Assembly: GCA_002841395.1 (NCBI GenBank)
Contig: PGZM01000006.1
Location: 62,001-126,000 of the forward strand
Source of the DNA: Firmicutes bacterium HGW-Firmicutes-9
Lineage (GTDB): Bacteria > Bacillota > Clostridia > Christensenellales > CAG-138
Reading direction: 5' to 3'
DNA: 64,000 bases
The position numbers and the translations under genes are program-made. This document shows positions 38,900 through 48,318 of the stretch, in pieces; position 1 is the stretch's first letter; each line of letters begins with the position of its first letter. The notes under the pieces are model-generated. The model did not search any database. It saw only the letters and a program-made list of their open reading frames with translations, and had not been told where the DNA came from.

Positions 38900-40311
38900 A
38901 CCATCGACGTGCGCGCTTTAAGGCGATTCTGTTTCTATTCATAGGAGCTATTCTGTGTAGTGGCTTTTTGAACACCTCACGCGCGGAAGAGGAAAGTTCA
39001 TCGGGCGACGATAACCTATCGTTTTATAATGACAACCCCGACTTCAAGGTCGTTGACGGACTTGCTATTGAGATTGCAACAAATACGCTTGTGATGTGCC
39101 GTTCAGATGCACGATCGGTAATTGTCCCGGGCAACGTGAAAGCGATCGGGTTTTCCGCCTTTATGGAAAGCAGCATGTTGCAGTCCGTAATCGTTTCCGA
39201 AGGTGTCAAGGAAATTGGAGTCGGCGCTTTTCAGGGCCATGAAAACTTGACGTCGATCACACTACCGACAACGTTGGAAGTAATTTATAATTATGCGTTT
39301 GTTGGTTGTAACCTAGACACGCTGATTATACCGCGGAATACATTTTTAGATCCGAACCTAGGTCAATCCGAATGGTACGGCGTACTGGATGCCTGCAGGG
39401 TTAAAACACTCGTATTTTGCGGAACGGACGGGTTGTTTTTACCGACAACATTCGGGGATATCAAATTCCCCGCTGACGGCAGCGGACGAATCGTATTCTG
39501 GGGCAACCCACCCGAATACATCGATGTTTCCGGCCTTCAATTCAACTACAATGGTGGCGAGGTGGAGAGCGGAACATTCTCGATCTGCTATCCTGCGCAG
39601 TTTGCAGAAGCATGGGCACCAAACGGTGAAACGGAGTGGAACGGGATACTGATTCGTGCGCTCTCCTGGTCGGAAGAGCAGAAGCTGATTCAAAAATCGC
39701 CCAAGCTGTTTTCCGACGAAGATCGAACGGACGTGACGGAGTATCCGGGTTGGTCGTTCGATCAATACCATAACGTCACCATCTATTCGGAAGAAGGATG
39801 GTACCGCTACTGCATTGCGAACTGGGGTATGGAGATCAACGATCTGCGGTTTGCGGAAAGCGTGGATTTTATTCTGGAGTACTTCAATGTCGATTCGGAC
39901 GAAGGCATGTATCCCGGACCTTCGGAGATCGTCATGAAACGGTTGCTGCTGCCGTCATCCTTAACACAGGCAGATCTCGATCACATGATCTTTGAGGAGA
40001 TGATCATGGCCGAAGGAAATCGTCATGTGGCGGTGGACAACGGAAGATTGATCGATCCGGATTCGGGTGATATTGTCTGGGAACCGACGAAAGCTGCCGA
40101 AGAGCAGACAGCTGCAGCGGAGAAACTAAAGAAGACGCCGGACTATGACCAATTGGCGCGAGAAAAAGAGCAGCCTCTTGAGAAGCCTAGGCAAGACGAC
40201 TCATCATTCTGGAGCAGGGTTGTGGTTGCGGTCGCATTCACAACTGTTGTCATCATCGCTGCATTGCTCGTGAGCATGCGGGATGTTTGGATGAAGAAAA
40301 GAGCTGATTAA
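38896..40311 (+). CDS. Second LRR_5 surface protein with a membrane anchor
   Basis: A 471-residue exported protein coupled to the preceding LRR gene by a four-base overlap. A signal peptide (cut near SRAEE) is followed by a short LRR_5 array (PGNVKAIGFSAFMESSMLQ, SEGVKEIGVGAFQGHENL), the same EWNG motif as its neighbour (AWAPNGETEWNGILI, about 236-250), a region of about 170 residues without clear repeats, a charged segment and a C-terminal helix (about 440-460). It probably works with the first LRR protein at the cell surface. It has fewer repeats than most BspA proteins. Confidence 0.75.
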   Translation: MNHRRARFKAILFLFIGAILCSGFLNTSRAEEESSSGDDNLSFYNDNPDFKVVDGLAIEIATNTLVMCRSDARSVIVPGNVKAIGFSAFMESSMLQSVIVSEGVKEIGVGAFQGHENLTSITLPTTLEVIYNYAFVGCNLDTLIIPRNTFLDPNLGQSEWYGVLDACRVKTLVFCGTDGLFLPTTFGDIKFPADGSGRIVFWGNPPEYIDVSGLQFNYNGGEVESGTFSICYPAQFAEAWAPNGETEWNGILIRALSWSEEQKLIQKSPKLFSDEDRTDVTEYPGWSFDQYHNVTIYSEEGWYRYCIANWGMEINDLRFAESVDFILEYFNVDSDEGMYPGPSEIVMKRLLLPSSLTQADLDHMIFEEMIMAEGNRHVAVDNGRLIDPDSGDIVWEPTKAAEEQTAAAEKLKKTPDYDQLAREKEQPLEKPRQDDSSFWSRVVVAVAFTTVVIIAALLVSMRDVWMKKRAD

Positions 40312-40418
40312 TTCTCTGATATGAGCGTTGATGCAATAAAGCTTTACGGCTTGAGGATCGCTCAGCAGTCAAAAAGGTGAGTGATAGGATCATTAAGCTT
40401 GAAACGAAAGAAGTTTTT

Positions 40419-41015
40419 ATGAAGAATACTCTATTAAAGCTATTCGTATTGTGTTGTATCATAGTGGGCTGCCTAGGCGGTTGTTCGCTGCTTGCGAAAG
40501 AACCTAACGAAGCAGATAGCGTGAAGAATATCTGCTCTATCTCTATATCCGATTGCGACTATGACTTCTATAAGGCAAATATGGGTTATGGATATCGTAT
40601 TCGAGACAAGCGAGAACTCTACATCGGGAACGAAACAGATGGTATGGCATATGACGGTACATTTGCCTATCAATATATCAACGGTGAGAAGATTGCTACC
40701 AAAGGATTTCCCTTTGAGAAATACGATGCCTTTGCGCAGGAAACCTTAGAAATATGTCAGCAAATCATAAAGAATGGATATTACACTGGATACAACGATG
40801 ACAGCGCATCATATCGATCCATATACTACCATTTCCGAATCTCTGAAGAAGGGCTTGCGCTATTCACCGATCAGAAGTATGAGTGGGGGATGATTGACAG
40901 CATCTATCGAGATGGAGATTTTGAGTTCTTTGATCTGGATCTATATGCAACCGAAGGGGCGAGCGAGGATTTTTCATTTACCTTTGGTACGATCCCGTAC
41001 ACAATTTCTTACTAG
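40419..41015 (+). CDS. Small lipoprotein, third paralogue
   Basis: A 198-residue lipoprotein with a good lipobox (GCLGGC). The mature part is very close to the 35006-35626 protein: EPNEADSVKNICSISISDCD is shared almost unchanged, as are GYRIRDKRELYIGNE, FPFEKYDAFA and YHFRISEEGLALF. The two are separated by about 5 kb holding the LRR pair and the diverged second copy. The ATG at 40419 gives the lipoprotein signal; an in-frame ATG/GTG at 40377 would add 14 residues. Function unknown. Confidence 0.65.
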   Translation: MKNTLLKLFVLCCIIVGCLGGCSLLAKEPNEADSVKNICSISISDCDYDFYKANMGYGYRIRDKRELYIGNETDGMAYDGTFAYQYINGEKIATKGFPFEKYDAFAQETLEICQQIIKNGYYTGYNDDSASYRSIYYHFRISEEGLALFTDQKYEWGMIDSIYRDGDFEFFDLDLYATEGASEDFSFTFGTIPYTISY

Positions 41016-41030
41016 GAGTAGACAGAAAAA

Positions 41031-41053
41031 AGGAGCAGCCCACGCTGCTCCTT
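41031..41053. terminator. Terminator between convergent genes
   Basis: AGGAGCAGC and GCTGCTCCT enclose a four-base loop, with six A on the left (T on the minus strand) and TTTG on the right, so it best serves the minus-strand operon. Confidence 0.8.
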
Positions 41054-41067
41054 TGTGCTGTTTGCGT

Positions 41068-41385
41068 TTATTCTTCTTTTTCCGATTCGCGGGATTTTTT
41101 GAGTTCTTCCAGCTCAAACATCGCTTCGGCGGCTTCCAGTTCGGCGGATTCGAGCCGCTTGGCCGCTTTCTTTGCTTTGCGATCGTCTTCTTTCCACTGG
41201 CGGGAGATGAGCATGACGGAGGTGATGATCGCCGAGACCGCGAGCACCATGAACACCTGCTTGGAAAGATCGCTCGCCATAAACGCCATGACCGCGTTGA
41301 ACCCGTCGACGACGTAGAACACCAGCGTCATCACGCCGAGGATGATTGTTAGATGCGGCAGCACGCGGGATAAAATCCGTTTCAT
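41068..41385 (-). CDS. Small two-helix membrane protein with a charged coiled tail
   Basis: A 105-residue protein with two helices (about 9-30 and 40-62) and an acidic/basic helical tail rich in Ala, Glu and Lys that looks like a coiled coil (KAKKAAKRLESAELEAAEA). I do not recognise the family. A GGGAGGAA site precedes its start, and it lies 15 bases after the NAGPA gene in a three-gene minus-strand operon, which suggests an accessory role there. Confidence 0.65.
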   Translation of the reverse strand: MKRILSRVLPHLTIILGVMTLVFYVVDGFNAVMAFMASDLSKQVFMVLAVSAIITSVMLISRQWKEDDRKAKKAAKRLESAELEAAEAMFELEELKKSRESEKEE

Positions 41386-41400
41386 AGTCGCATTCCTCCC

Positions 41401-42459
41401 TTACTGTCCGCCGGCTGTGGCAGGTTCGATGATGTAGAGAATGTCGCTTGTGTCGCGCGGGGAAGCTTCCTGTGGCTGACTGCGCCATTCGCCCATATAG
41501 GTCATCACGGCCGTGTCGCCGCCGTCGAGGTTAAAGGCGACCTTGCAGCCGAGATCATAAAACACCTGCGCAAGCTCCGTGTATGTCATGCCCCAGGAGT
41601 AGCCCTTCTGGCGGCCGTCGACGAGGATGAAGCAATAGTGCCCCGGCTCATAGTAGCCGATTGCGGAAAGCGGGTTCGCTTTGCCGTTTGCAAACTGCGC
41701 GGGCACCTGTCCGTCGACCAGAAGCTCCGGCCCGAAGGTCCAGATTTGATACGGCTCTTTGGCATAGATCGCGTCCACATCCGCGCGCTTGAGCTCCTGC
41801 GGATAGGTCTCCATCGTGCCATCATAATAAAGCACGCAGATATCGCCGAATACCGGCAGCTTGTTTTCCCACTCGACGCCGTCGCGCACGGCAATGCTCT
41901 GATGATACGCAAAGTTATCGCCGGAGATGGCGATTAGCGCGCCCGTGAGCTGCGAGAGCTGCTGTGTGCTCATGACGTTCTTGCGCGTGCCCTGATTCTG
42001 ATCCTTATAGTCCAGCGCAACCGCAGAGCGGAAGCTGCTGATGTCCTTGATGTAGATATCCGCGAGATAATAGGTGATGGGTTTTTCCGCGGTACCCGTG
42101 ACGATCTGCTGTACGTCAATGGAGACATTTGCGCTCCGGTAGGAGGTGTCCGTCTGCTCGACCTCGCCCGTGGTGAACTTCTCGGCATACTTGCCGCCGA
42201 GCAATCCGGTGTCGACGACTTCGGGCGTCGGCGTAGCAGCCGCGACCTCTTCCGTCGGGGCTTCGCTCGTCAGTGTATCGGTGCTCTCTGGCGCTGCGGC
42301 AACAATCGGCGCGGGCGTAGACAATGACTTTGGCGTATAGTCTCGCTCACGCAGAAAATAGAAATACGTAAATCCGCCAAGCAGTGCGCCGAGCACGAGC
42401 AGGTCGGCAACAATCGCGGTGACGAGGCGTCTAACGCGCCTGTTCTTGGGATTCATCAT
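41401..42459 (-). CDS. Membrane-anchored phosphodiester glycosidase (NAGPA) domain protein
   Basis: A 352-residue protein anchored by one N-terminal helix (about 12-35), then a Thr/Pro/Glu linker and a NAGPA domain (about 95-345). The core motifs are ALIAISGDNFAYHQSIAVRD, GYYEPGHYCFILVDGRQ, and VAFNLDGGDTAVM. It should act outside the cell on a phosphodiester-linked surface sugar. Gene order GT2-GtrA glycosyltransferase, NAGPA, small membrane protein suggests synthesis and trimming of one glycan. An AGGAGG site lies 12-15 bases before the tandem ATGs. It is the closest partner in build to the second half of the 825-residue fusion protein. Confidence 0.85.
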   Translation of the reverse strand: MMNPKNRRVRRLVTAIVADLLVLGALLGGFTYFYFLRERDYTPKSLSTPAPIVAAAPESTDTLTSEAPTEEVAAATPTPEVVDTGLLGGKYAEKFTTGEVEQTDTSYRSANVSIDVQQIVTGTAEKPITYYLADIYIKDISSFRSAVALDYKDQNQGTRKNVMSTQQLSQLTGALIAISGDNFAYHQSIAVRDGVEWENKLPVFGDICVLYYDGTMETYPQELKRADVDAIYAKEPYQIWTFGPELLVDGQVPAQFANGKANPLSAIGYYEPGHYCFILVDGRQKGYSWGMTYTELAQVFYDLGCKVAFNLDGGDTAVMTYMGEWRSQPQEASPRDTSDILYIIEPATAGGQ

Positions 42460-42519
42460 GAGATCGATCGATCCTCCTGATACAAAGTATCGTCGTTTAC
42501 CGTCGTTGAAAGAAGAGAA

Positions 42520-43557
42520 TCAGATTTCGGGGCCGATCTCTTCACTCTGCGGCGGAAAGACGTATTTGCGTTGCATGAAAAAGCTGACGGGGTAGAGCAC
42601 AAGCTCGACCAGGATTTTTCCGACCGGGAGCGGCATGATATGCGTGATGACCAGCATCAGCATGTAGTTGACCGCAAGGATTCCCGCAACCAGCAGGTAG
42701 TAGCGGACGATGCTGGAGCGGCTTCTGTTTTCAAACACCAGCTTGCAGTTCATGAAATAGTTGGCAAGCGAGCTTAGAATACGTGCGCCGACGACGCTGA
42801 TGAGCAGCGACTGCGCCATGCCCTTTGTAGAAGAGGAAAGCAGCAGCAGCAGTACATAGTCCAGCAGCATCGCAACCAGCGAGGACGCGACAAAATAGAG
42901 AATCATTTTATAGATACGCCAGCCGTCGCGGACAGCGTTGAAATGCGAGGACTTGTTGTCTTCAATATACACGGTTTCGATGGTAACCTCTTCTATCGGG
43001 ATTCGATGACGCGTGGCGTAGAGGAGCACGTTGATTTCGTACTCATAACGATCGCCCTTCATCTCCAGCATCATGGGGATACGGAACACGCCGAATGCGC
43101 GCAGTCCCGTCTGTGTGTCAAACACCTTCACGCCGGTGGAGGCCGCGAACACCGCTCTGGTGATCGCGTTGCCTGCGCGGCTCTTAAACGGCACGTTGCC
43201 GGTGAACTGGCGGCTGCCGAGCACGAGCTTTTCGGGCGCGGCTTCCCAGGCCTCACTCACCCGCACGATATCGTCGGGCAGGTGCTGCCCGTCCGCGTCG
43301 ATGGTGACGACGCCTTCATCCGCGGGATACTGGTCATAGATATACGTCAGCGCGGTCTTCAGCGCGGCGCCTTTTCCGCGGTTGACGCTGTGGTGGATGA
43401 TCTTTGCATATGGTTCGAGCGAATCAAACAACGGGCGCTTGTCTGCGTCACTGCCGTCGTTGACGATGATGAGATCATAGCTGGTCTTTTCGTGCAGCTC
43501 ATGCACAAGGCGGGAGAGCTTTTCATCTGGCTGATATGCCGGAATGATAACGACCAT
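42520..43557 (-). CDS. GT2 glycosyltransferase fused to a GtrA-like membrane domain
   Basis: A 345-residue protein. The N-terminal GT2 domain (about 1-215) has VIIPAYQPDE, LIIVNDGSDA, the DAD metal site in VVTIDADGQHLPDD, and TGLRAFG, as in dolichyl/polyprenyl-phosphate sugar transferases. The C-terminal part (about 225-340) has four helices of the GtrA type, which flip or bind lipid-linked sugars. The product is probably a polyprenyl-phosphate hexose used to decorate a surface polymer. The ATG that gives MVVIIPAY follows AAGGAG; an upstream in-frame ATG is rejected. It heads a three-gene operon. Confidence 0.88.
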   Translation of the reverse strand: MVVIIPAYQPDEKLSRLVHELHEKTSYDLIIVNDGSDADKRPLFDSLEPYAKIIHHSVNRGKGAALKTALTYIYDQYPADEGVVTIDADGQHLPDDIVRVSEAWEAAPEKLVLGSRQFTGNVPFKSRAGNAITRAVFAASTGVKVFDTQTGLRAFGVFRIPMMLEMKGDRYEYEINVLLYATRHRIPIEEVTIETVYIEDNKSSHFNAVRDGWRIYKMILYFVASSLVAMLLDYVLLLLLSSSTKGMAQSLLISVVGARILSSLANYFMNCKLVFENRSRSSIVRYYLLVAGILAVNYMLMLVITHIMPLPVGKILVELVLYPVSFFMQRKYVFPPQSEEIGPEI

Positions 43558-43887
43558 GAATCTGCTCCTTTGCGGGCTGTTCTGCGGCACGGCACGCGCA
43601 AAAGTCGCCTCTGGAAAAGACAACCGTTGTGCGGGCGCAAAAAGAAAGCGTGCCTACTTTGAACGCGTGTATAGTATATCCTATTTCCGCTCGTGTGAAA
43701 AGCTTAGGCGGCGTTTGACGCAGGATTGTCAAGATTCGGAATTTTCCGCGTAAAATCGCCCTTTTTTGGGCTTTTTCACACGGCTACTTTGTAAACTATT
43801 TGTAATAATTGGAAAGCGCCGCGGATTTTGGGCAAATCCTGCTATAATAATGACGGTATGTAATGACGGAAAGGATACGGCGAAACA
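43558..43887. other. Divergent promoter region between the GT2 and LCP genes
   Basis: No gene is seen in these 330 bases. A minus-strand promoter can be read as TTTTCA and TATACT 17 bases apart (plus-strand 43696-43701 and 43673-43678). A plus-strand extended -10 (TGC then TATAAT, 43840-43848) serves the LCP gene. A weak GCCC/GGGC hairpin followed by TTTTT lies at 43758-43776. Confidence 0.6.
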
Positions 43888-45717
43888 ATGGCCCGAAAAC
43901 CTGAATATAACCCCGATCAGAAGGATCAATCGAATCACGAGCAGGCGCAGCATCAGCTGGAAGAGAACGCGCAGGAGAACCTGCCCGAATACGGCTATCA
44001 CGGTATGGAAGTGGAACCGTTTGTTCCGACGGATGTGTTCCCCTCTACACAGGTGCGTGGTAAGCGCGCAAAAAAGAAGAAAAAGAAGCGTGCGCTCTGG
44101 GGGCTGTTGATCGCGGTCGGCGGTCTGTTGCTCGCTGTCGGCGGTGTGTTTGCTTACCTTGTGCTGCTCAATCCCAGCGCGCAGTTTGATGGTTCCGTGC
44201 AGCCCGTAAGCACGGAGGTGATCGGAATTGACGACAGCGACGCCACGCCCGCGCCGGAAGGCCCGGGAGCGCCGACGCCGACGCCAACGCTCGATCCGTA
44301 CGAAGTCATCAGCGCGCAGGCGGATATCAGCATGATGCAGAACATCGTCAACGTTCTACTCATCGGCGTGGATTATGCGGAAGAGCGCGAAACCTGGGGC
44401 GGCAAGCATGAATACCACTCTGACGTGATGATGGTCATGGCCATCAACTTTGATGAAAACCGGGTGGATCTGATCTCGCTCCCGCGTGACACCTACGCCA
44501 AGATTCCCGGCGTCAAGGGCATCTACAAGCTCAACGCCTCGATCAACTGCGGCGGCGGGTTTGATGCGCCGGACGGAGCAGGCTTCCTCAAGACCTGCGA
44601 AGCCGCAAGCTGGATGCTTGGCGGTATTCCGGTGAACTACTATTATGCGGTCACCATGCCTGCGGTCAAGCAGCTGGTCAACGCCGTCGGCGGCGTGGAC
44701 TACAACCTTGAACTCTCATATAGGATAGCGGGGCGAAGCTATGAAGCAGGGCCTCAGCATCTCAACGGACAGGGCGTGCTGGATTATCTGCGCGTGCGTA
44801 AAAATGTCAACTCAGGCGGCGATCTCAACCGTGTCAATCGCCAGAAAGAGATGTTGATCGCGCTGTTTGACTCCATGCAGAAGCAGAACCTGATCCTTAA
44901 GATTCCCGATATTCTCGGTTCGTTTGATGGTCAGTTGTTCACCAACTGCACGCTTGGGCAGACGGCCGCGTTGACGAAGTTTGCCTATTCGCTGGACAAA
45001 AACAACATCGGCATGCACTCCATGACCGGCACGATTACGAATATCTTCAACTGGAACTTCTGTCTGACTGACCAGACCAACCGCGTGAAGATCATTAAGG
45101 AAGTCTACGGCATCGACGTGCCGCGCGAACTGGAATATACGGCGGACTACGCGCGCTATCGCTGGGCGGACATCATCGCCACGCAGTATATCGACACCAC
45201 GCGCCCGCTGGTGGATTTCGTTTCCGAAGCGCTGGCGGTGGACGACCTGCTGCCGACGATGGAACCCACACCGGAGATTACGCCGGAACCCACGCCGGAG
45301 TTTTTCGATACCACACCACCTGAAACGCTGCCGCCGGAAACGGGTACCCCGCAGACGGGCGCTGCCAATACCGACTCGACCGGCGTTGTGCGTCTCAGCG
45401 CGAAAAACCCGCTCCTCAACGAGGAGTTTCAGCAGTATTCATTTTCCTCGCGCGAGTTGTTTAATGATTTTCTGTTGACGCTGGATCTGCTGGAAGAAGC
45501 GCAGGCGATCGCCCGCAAGGAAGCTTCATATTATGCCAGCGGCAAGTCAAACGATCTCAAGCAAGCGACACAAGATGTGAAGGATTACTCCTCCCACGTC
45601 AAAACCACTGCGCTCCAGCTGGCGATGGAGTTCGGATACTCCACAAGCAAGTTTATGTGGACCTACTGGTTCGACAAAGACCCCAACTTCAACGAGGTCA
45701 AGGTGGATTTCCGTTAA
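43888..45717 (+). CDS. LytR-CpsA-Psr (LCP) family cell-wall glycopolymer ligase
   Basis: A 609-residue membrane protein. About 68 charged cytoplasmic residues ending in a lysine run lead into one helix (about 70-92), a Pro/Thr linker, and the LCP domain (about 150-400). Conserved features are NVLLIGVDYA, the Asp in SDVMMVMAINFDEN, LISLPRDTYAKIPG, and the arginine pair in LRVRKNVNSGGDLNRVNRQ. LCP enzymes move teichoic acid or capsule polymers from lipid carriers to peptidoglycan. A second Thr/Pro linker (about 455-500) and a helical domain of about 90 residues follow, which is not standard. It probably attaches the polymers made by neighbouring envelope genes. Confidence 0.9.
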   Translation: MARKPEYNPDQKDQSNHEQAQHQLEENAQENLPEYGYHGMEVEPFVPTDVFPSTQVRGKRAKKKKKKRALWGLLIAVGGLLLAVGGVFAYLVLLNPSAQFDGSVQPVSTEVIGIDDSDATPAPEGPGAPTPTPTLDPYEVISAQADISMMQNIVNVLLIGVDYAEERETWGGKHEYHSDVMMVMAINFDENRVDLISLPRDTYAKIPGVKGIYKLNASINCGGGFDAPDGAGFLKTCEAASWMLGGIPVNYYYAVTMPAVKQLVNAVGGVDYNLELSYRIAGRSYEAGPQHLNGQGVLDYLRVRKNVNSGGDLNRVNRQKEMLIALFDSMQKQNLILKIPDILGSFDGQLFTNCTLGQTAALTKFAYSLDKNNIGMHSMTGTITNIFNWNFCLTDQTNRVKIIKEVYGIDVPRELEYTADYARYRWADIIATQYIDTTRPLVDFVSEALAVDDLLPTMEPTPEITPEPTPEFFDTTPPETLPPETGTPQTGAANTDSTGVVRLSAKNPLLNEEFQQYSFSSRELFNDFLLTLDLLEEAQAIARKEASYYASGKSNDLKQATQDVKDYSSHVKTTALQLAMEFGYSTSKFMWTYWFDKDPNFNEVKVDFR

Positions 45718-45730
45718 AACAAGACAAACA

Positions 45731-45760
45731 AAAAGCGGCGCAGAGAACTGCGCCGCTTTT
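45731..45760. terminator. Bidirectional terminator between LCP and HAD genes
   Basis: A perfect 13-base stem (AAAAGCGGCGCAG with CTGCGCCGCTTTT) and a four-base loop serve both converging genes. Confidence 0.92.
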
Positions 45761-45777
45761 ATGTTGTCTATAGTTTG

Positions 45778-46551
45778 TTATCCCGGAATGTCGCCTACGC
45801 CGTTGAGTACGAGGCGCGGACGATAGGGGAAGCGCTTCATTTCGTCAACACTGGTCACGCCCGAGAGCACCAGAACGGTGTCTAGGCCGCTTTCCACACC
45901 CGCGACGATGTCGGTATCCATCCGGTCGCCAATCATGGCGGCTTCGCTGGAGTGCACGCCCAGCATGCGAAGTCCGGTGCGCATCATCAGCGGGTTGGGC
46001 TTGCCCACGAAGTAGGCGGATTTTCCCGTCGCCAGCTCGATTGGCGCAATCAGCGCGCGGCAGGCGGGGATGATGCCCGCTTCGGAAGGGCCGGTCAGAT
46101 CGGTGTTGGTACCGATCAGCTTCGCGCCGTTTTGCACAAGGTGCACGGCCTTAAGAATGCTTTCGTAGTTGTAGTTGTTGGTTTCGCCGACGACCACATA
46201 GTCCGGATCGACGCCGTTGGTTGTGATGCCGGCTTCGTAGAGCGCGTTAAACAGTCCCGGTGCGCCGATGACATATGCGCTGCTGCCGGGTGCCTGCGAA
46301 CGGATGAAGTTCGCGGTCGCGAGCGCGCTGGTGTAAAAGTGGCTCTCGTCCACCTCAAGCCCCATGCGGGCGAGCTTTGCCTGCAACTCCTTCGGCGTTT
46401 TGCCGCTGGCGTTGGTTAAAAATAAAAACTTCTTGTCTTCGCGATAGAGCCATTCGACAAATTCCTTCACGCCCGGCAGGAGCCGTTCGCCGTGGTAGAT
46501 GACGCCGTCCATATCGCAGATGAAGCCTTTTTTACTGCGTAAGTTATCCAT
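45778..46551 (-). CDS. HAD superfamily IIA phosphatase (NagD/AraL-like)
   Basis: A 257-residue cytoplasmic hydrolase. HAD motif I is FICDMDGVIYHG (nucleophile Asp), motif II is FLTNASGKTPKEL, and motif IV is MIGDRMDTDIVAGVESGLDT. The C2-type cap lies between, with GTNTDLTG. Relatives dephosphorylate sugar phosphates, nucleotides or p-nitrophenyl phosphate, so the substrate is open. The ATG at 46551 follows GAGAGGAAA; a longer frame would add 40 residues with no family match. It stands alone on this strand. Confidence 0.9.
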   Translation of the reverse strand: MDNLRSKKGFICDMDGVIYHGERLLPGVKEFVEWLYREDKKFLFLTNASGKTPKELQAKLARMGLEVDESHFYTSALATANFIRSQAPGSSAYVIGAPGLFNALYEAGITTNGVDPDYVVVGETNNYNYESILKAVHLVQNGAKLIGTNTDLTGPSEAGIIPACRALIAPIELATGKSAYFVGKPNPLMMRTGLRMLGVHSSEAAMIGDRMDTDIVAGVESGLDTVLVLSGVTSVDEMKRFPYRPRLVLNGVGDIPG

Positions 46552-46905
46552 GGATTTCCTCTCTGTTTTTGCTTCTTTCTTCTTTATTCTTCTTGCATGA
46601 GCATACCACGTTTTTAAAATACACACAAGCGTGGCGGTACATAGCAAACCAGCGTAAAATAAATTTTGCACGATTTTATTGCGGATTTTTTGATTTCTTG
46701 ACGAAGCATGGTTGATGGCCGAGTTCAGCCGTGTTTTTAGTGGATAAATGCAGGAAAAAAACGAGATATTACAAAGAAACGACAGAGTTCACATTTTCTC
46801 TATAGTTCGTTCAAACGGATGCGATATACTCTTGCGGTAGTGAAAAATATGTGCATTGTTTCAATCGAAACAGTACATTCTCTTGTGATATGAGGAGGCA
46901 AACGC
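46552..46905. other. Intergenic region upstream of the beta-helix lipoprotein
   Basis: These 354 AT-rich bases carry no supported gene. A TATACT at 46825-46830 could be the -10 of the lipoprotein gene, but no clear -35 box is seen. The GAGGAGG ribosome site of that gene closes the region. Confidence 0.5.
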
Positions 46906-48297
46906 ATGAATCAACGAATCCAACCGCTCCGGCGCATCAGCATTGCGCTGTTCGCGCTGCTTTCGCTGGCGTTTGCCACGGGATGTAATCTTTTTGATCC
47001 GGTTGTATCGGTGGGATCGCCCTCGCCCGATGTTGCGGTGACGCCGCAGCCCGCCGAGACCAGCGCGCCTGCAACGCCGATGGTTATGCCGCAGGAAACG
47101 CCGAGCCCGACCGAGGAAGTGCTGCCCACCGAAACGCCTGGAGAGGCCAACGGCGCGGGCGCATATACCATCGCAGCGGATGTGAGCGAAAGCAAGAAGA
47201 CCTACTATTCCGAATCGGAAGATGAAAACGCGCTCCGCGTAGAAAACGGCGCGATCGCGGGCGTTGACGGCGCGCGCGTAGAAAAACGCTCGGGCGACGC
47301 AACAAGTCTGGAAAACGTGCTGCAATACGGACTTAACGCCGCGGTGCTGACGCGCGCAAATGCGCAATTACTACTGCTGAATTCGGACGTCACCGCAAAC
47401 GCGCTCGGCGCGGGCGGGGTCTACGCATATGCCGGCAGAGTGCAATTAGAAAACAGCGTCGTGCGCGCAACGGGAGCCTCTGCCTTTGCGCTCTTTGCTT
47501 CCGCCGACGGAAGCGTCCATACAATAGAATCCAGCCTCTCGACGCAGGGTACTGACTCACCTGCATTGATCACAAGTATAACAGGACAGCTATTTATAGA
47601 AGGTGGCATGGCGGCGACCGGCGGCGAACGTTCGCCCGTGATGCTCGTCTCGGGCAGCGTCAGCGCGACCGGCGCAACGCTCCGCGCCAATAATTCGGAG
47701 GCGATTGCGATCTCCGGCGGAACCGTCACGCTGACCGACTGCGCGGTCTCAGGTCACATGCCGGATGCGGCGGTTTCGGGTACGCTGCTCTCGCCCTATT
47801 GCGTCGCGCTCTATAAGGATGGCAAAGGCGGCGCACTGAGCTCGTTTTCGATGACGCGCGGCGCGTTGAGTGCGCTCAATGGGGACATGTTCTATGTCAC
47901 CAACACAGGCGCTTCCATCTATCTGGAAGGCGTGTCGCTCACGCTGGGCGAAGGAAGAACGCTCCTGCGCGTTGGCGGAAACGACGGCACGCGCGGCTGG
48001 GGCAACGCGGGCAAGAACGGCGCGGATTGCGCGGTGATTGCAAAAGACCAACAGCTTACGGGCAATATCGTCGTGGACGCGCTTTCTTCGGTTTCGCTGA
48101 CGCTGCAAGGCGACACGGTGTTTACCGGAACGGTCAACGTCGCAAACACGGCGCGCGCGGCGAAGGTTACGCTGGAGGACGGCGCGAGCTGGTCGCTGAC
48201 GGACAACGCATATTTAACCTCGTTCACCGGACGGGTGAGCGCCATCGAGACAAACGGCTTTACCGTGTTTGTCAACGGCGTTGCACTGACGAAATAA
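46906..48297 (+). CDS. Lipoprotein with an adhesin-like beta-helix domain
   Basis: A 463-residue lipoprotein with lipobox FATGC (Cys27), a long Pro/Thr/Glu linker to about residue 80, then a repetitive beta-strand region that looks like a right-handed beta-helix. It is made of short SG(G/S)xVxxT or NSxVxxTG rungs such as LLLLNSDVTANALGAGGVYA and VSGSVSATGATLRANNSEAI. Proteins of this kind appear as surface carbohydrate-binding or structural proteins. No catalytic motif is seen. The ferredoxin-nitroreductase gene follows 21 bases later and is probably co-transcribed, though no common role is obvious. Confidence 0.75.
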   Translation: MNQRIQPLRRISIALFALLSLAFATGCNLFDPVVSVGSPSPDVAVTPQPAETSAPATPMVMPQETPSPTEEVLPTETPGEANGAGAYTIAADVSESKKTYYSESEDENALRVENGAIAGVDGARVEKRSGDATSLENVLQYGLNAAVLTRANAQLLLLNSDVTANALGAGGVYAYAGRVQLENSVVRATGASAFALFASADGSVHTIESSLSTQGTDSPALITSITGQLFIEGGMAATGGERSPVMLVSGSVSATGATLRANNSEAIAISGGTVTLTDCAVSGHMPDAAVSGTLLSPYCVALYKDGKGGALSSFSMTRGALSALNGDMFYVTNTGASIYLEGVSLTLGEGRTLLRVGGNDGTRGWGNAGKNGADCAVIAKDQQLTGNIVVDALSSVSLTLQGDTVFTGTVNVANTARAAKVTLEDGASWSLTDNAYLTSFTGRVSAIETNGFTVFVNGVALTK

Positions 48298-48318
48298 GAA
48301 ATCAAGAGAGAGTAACAG

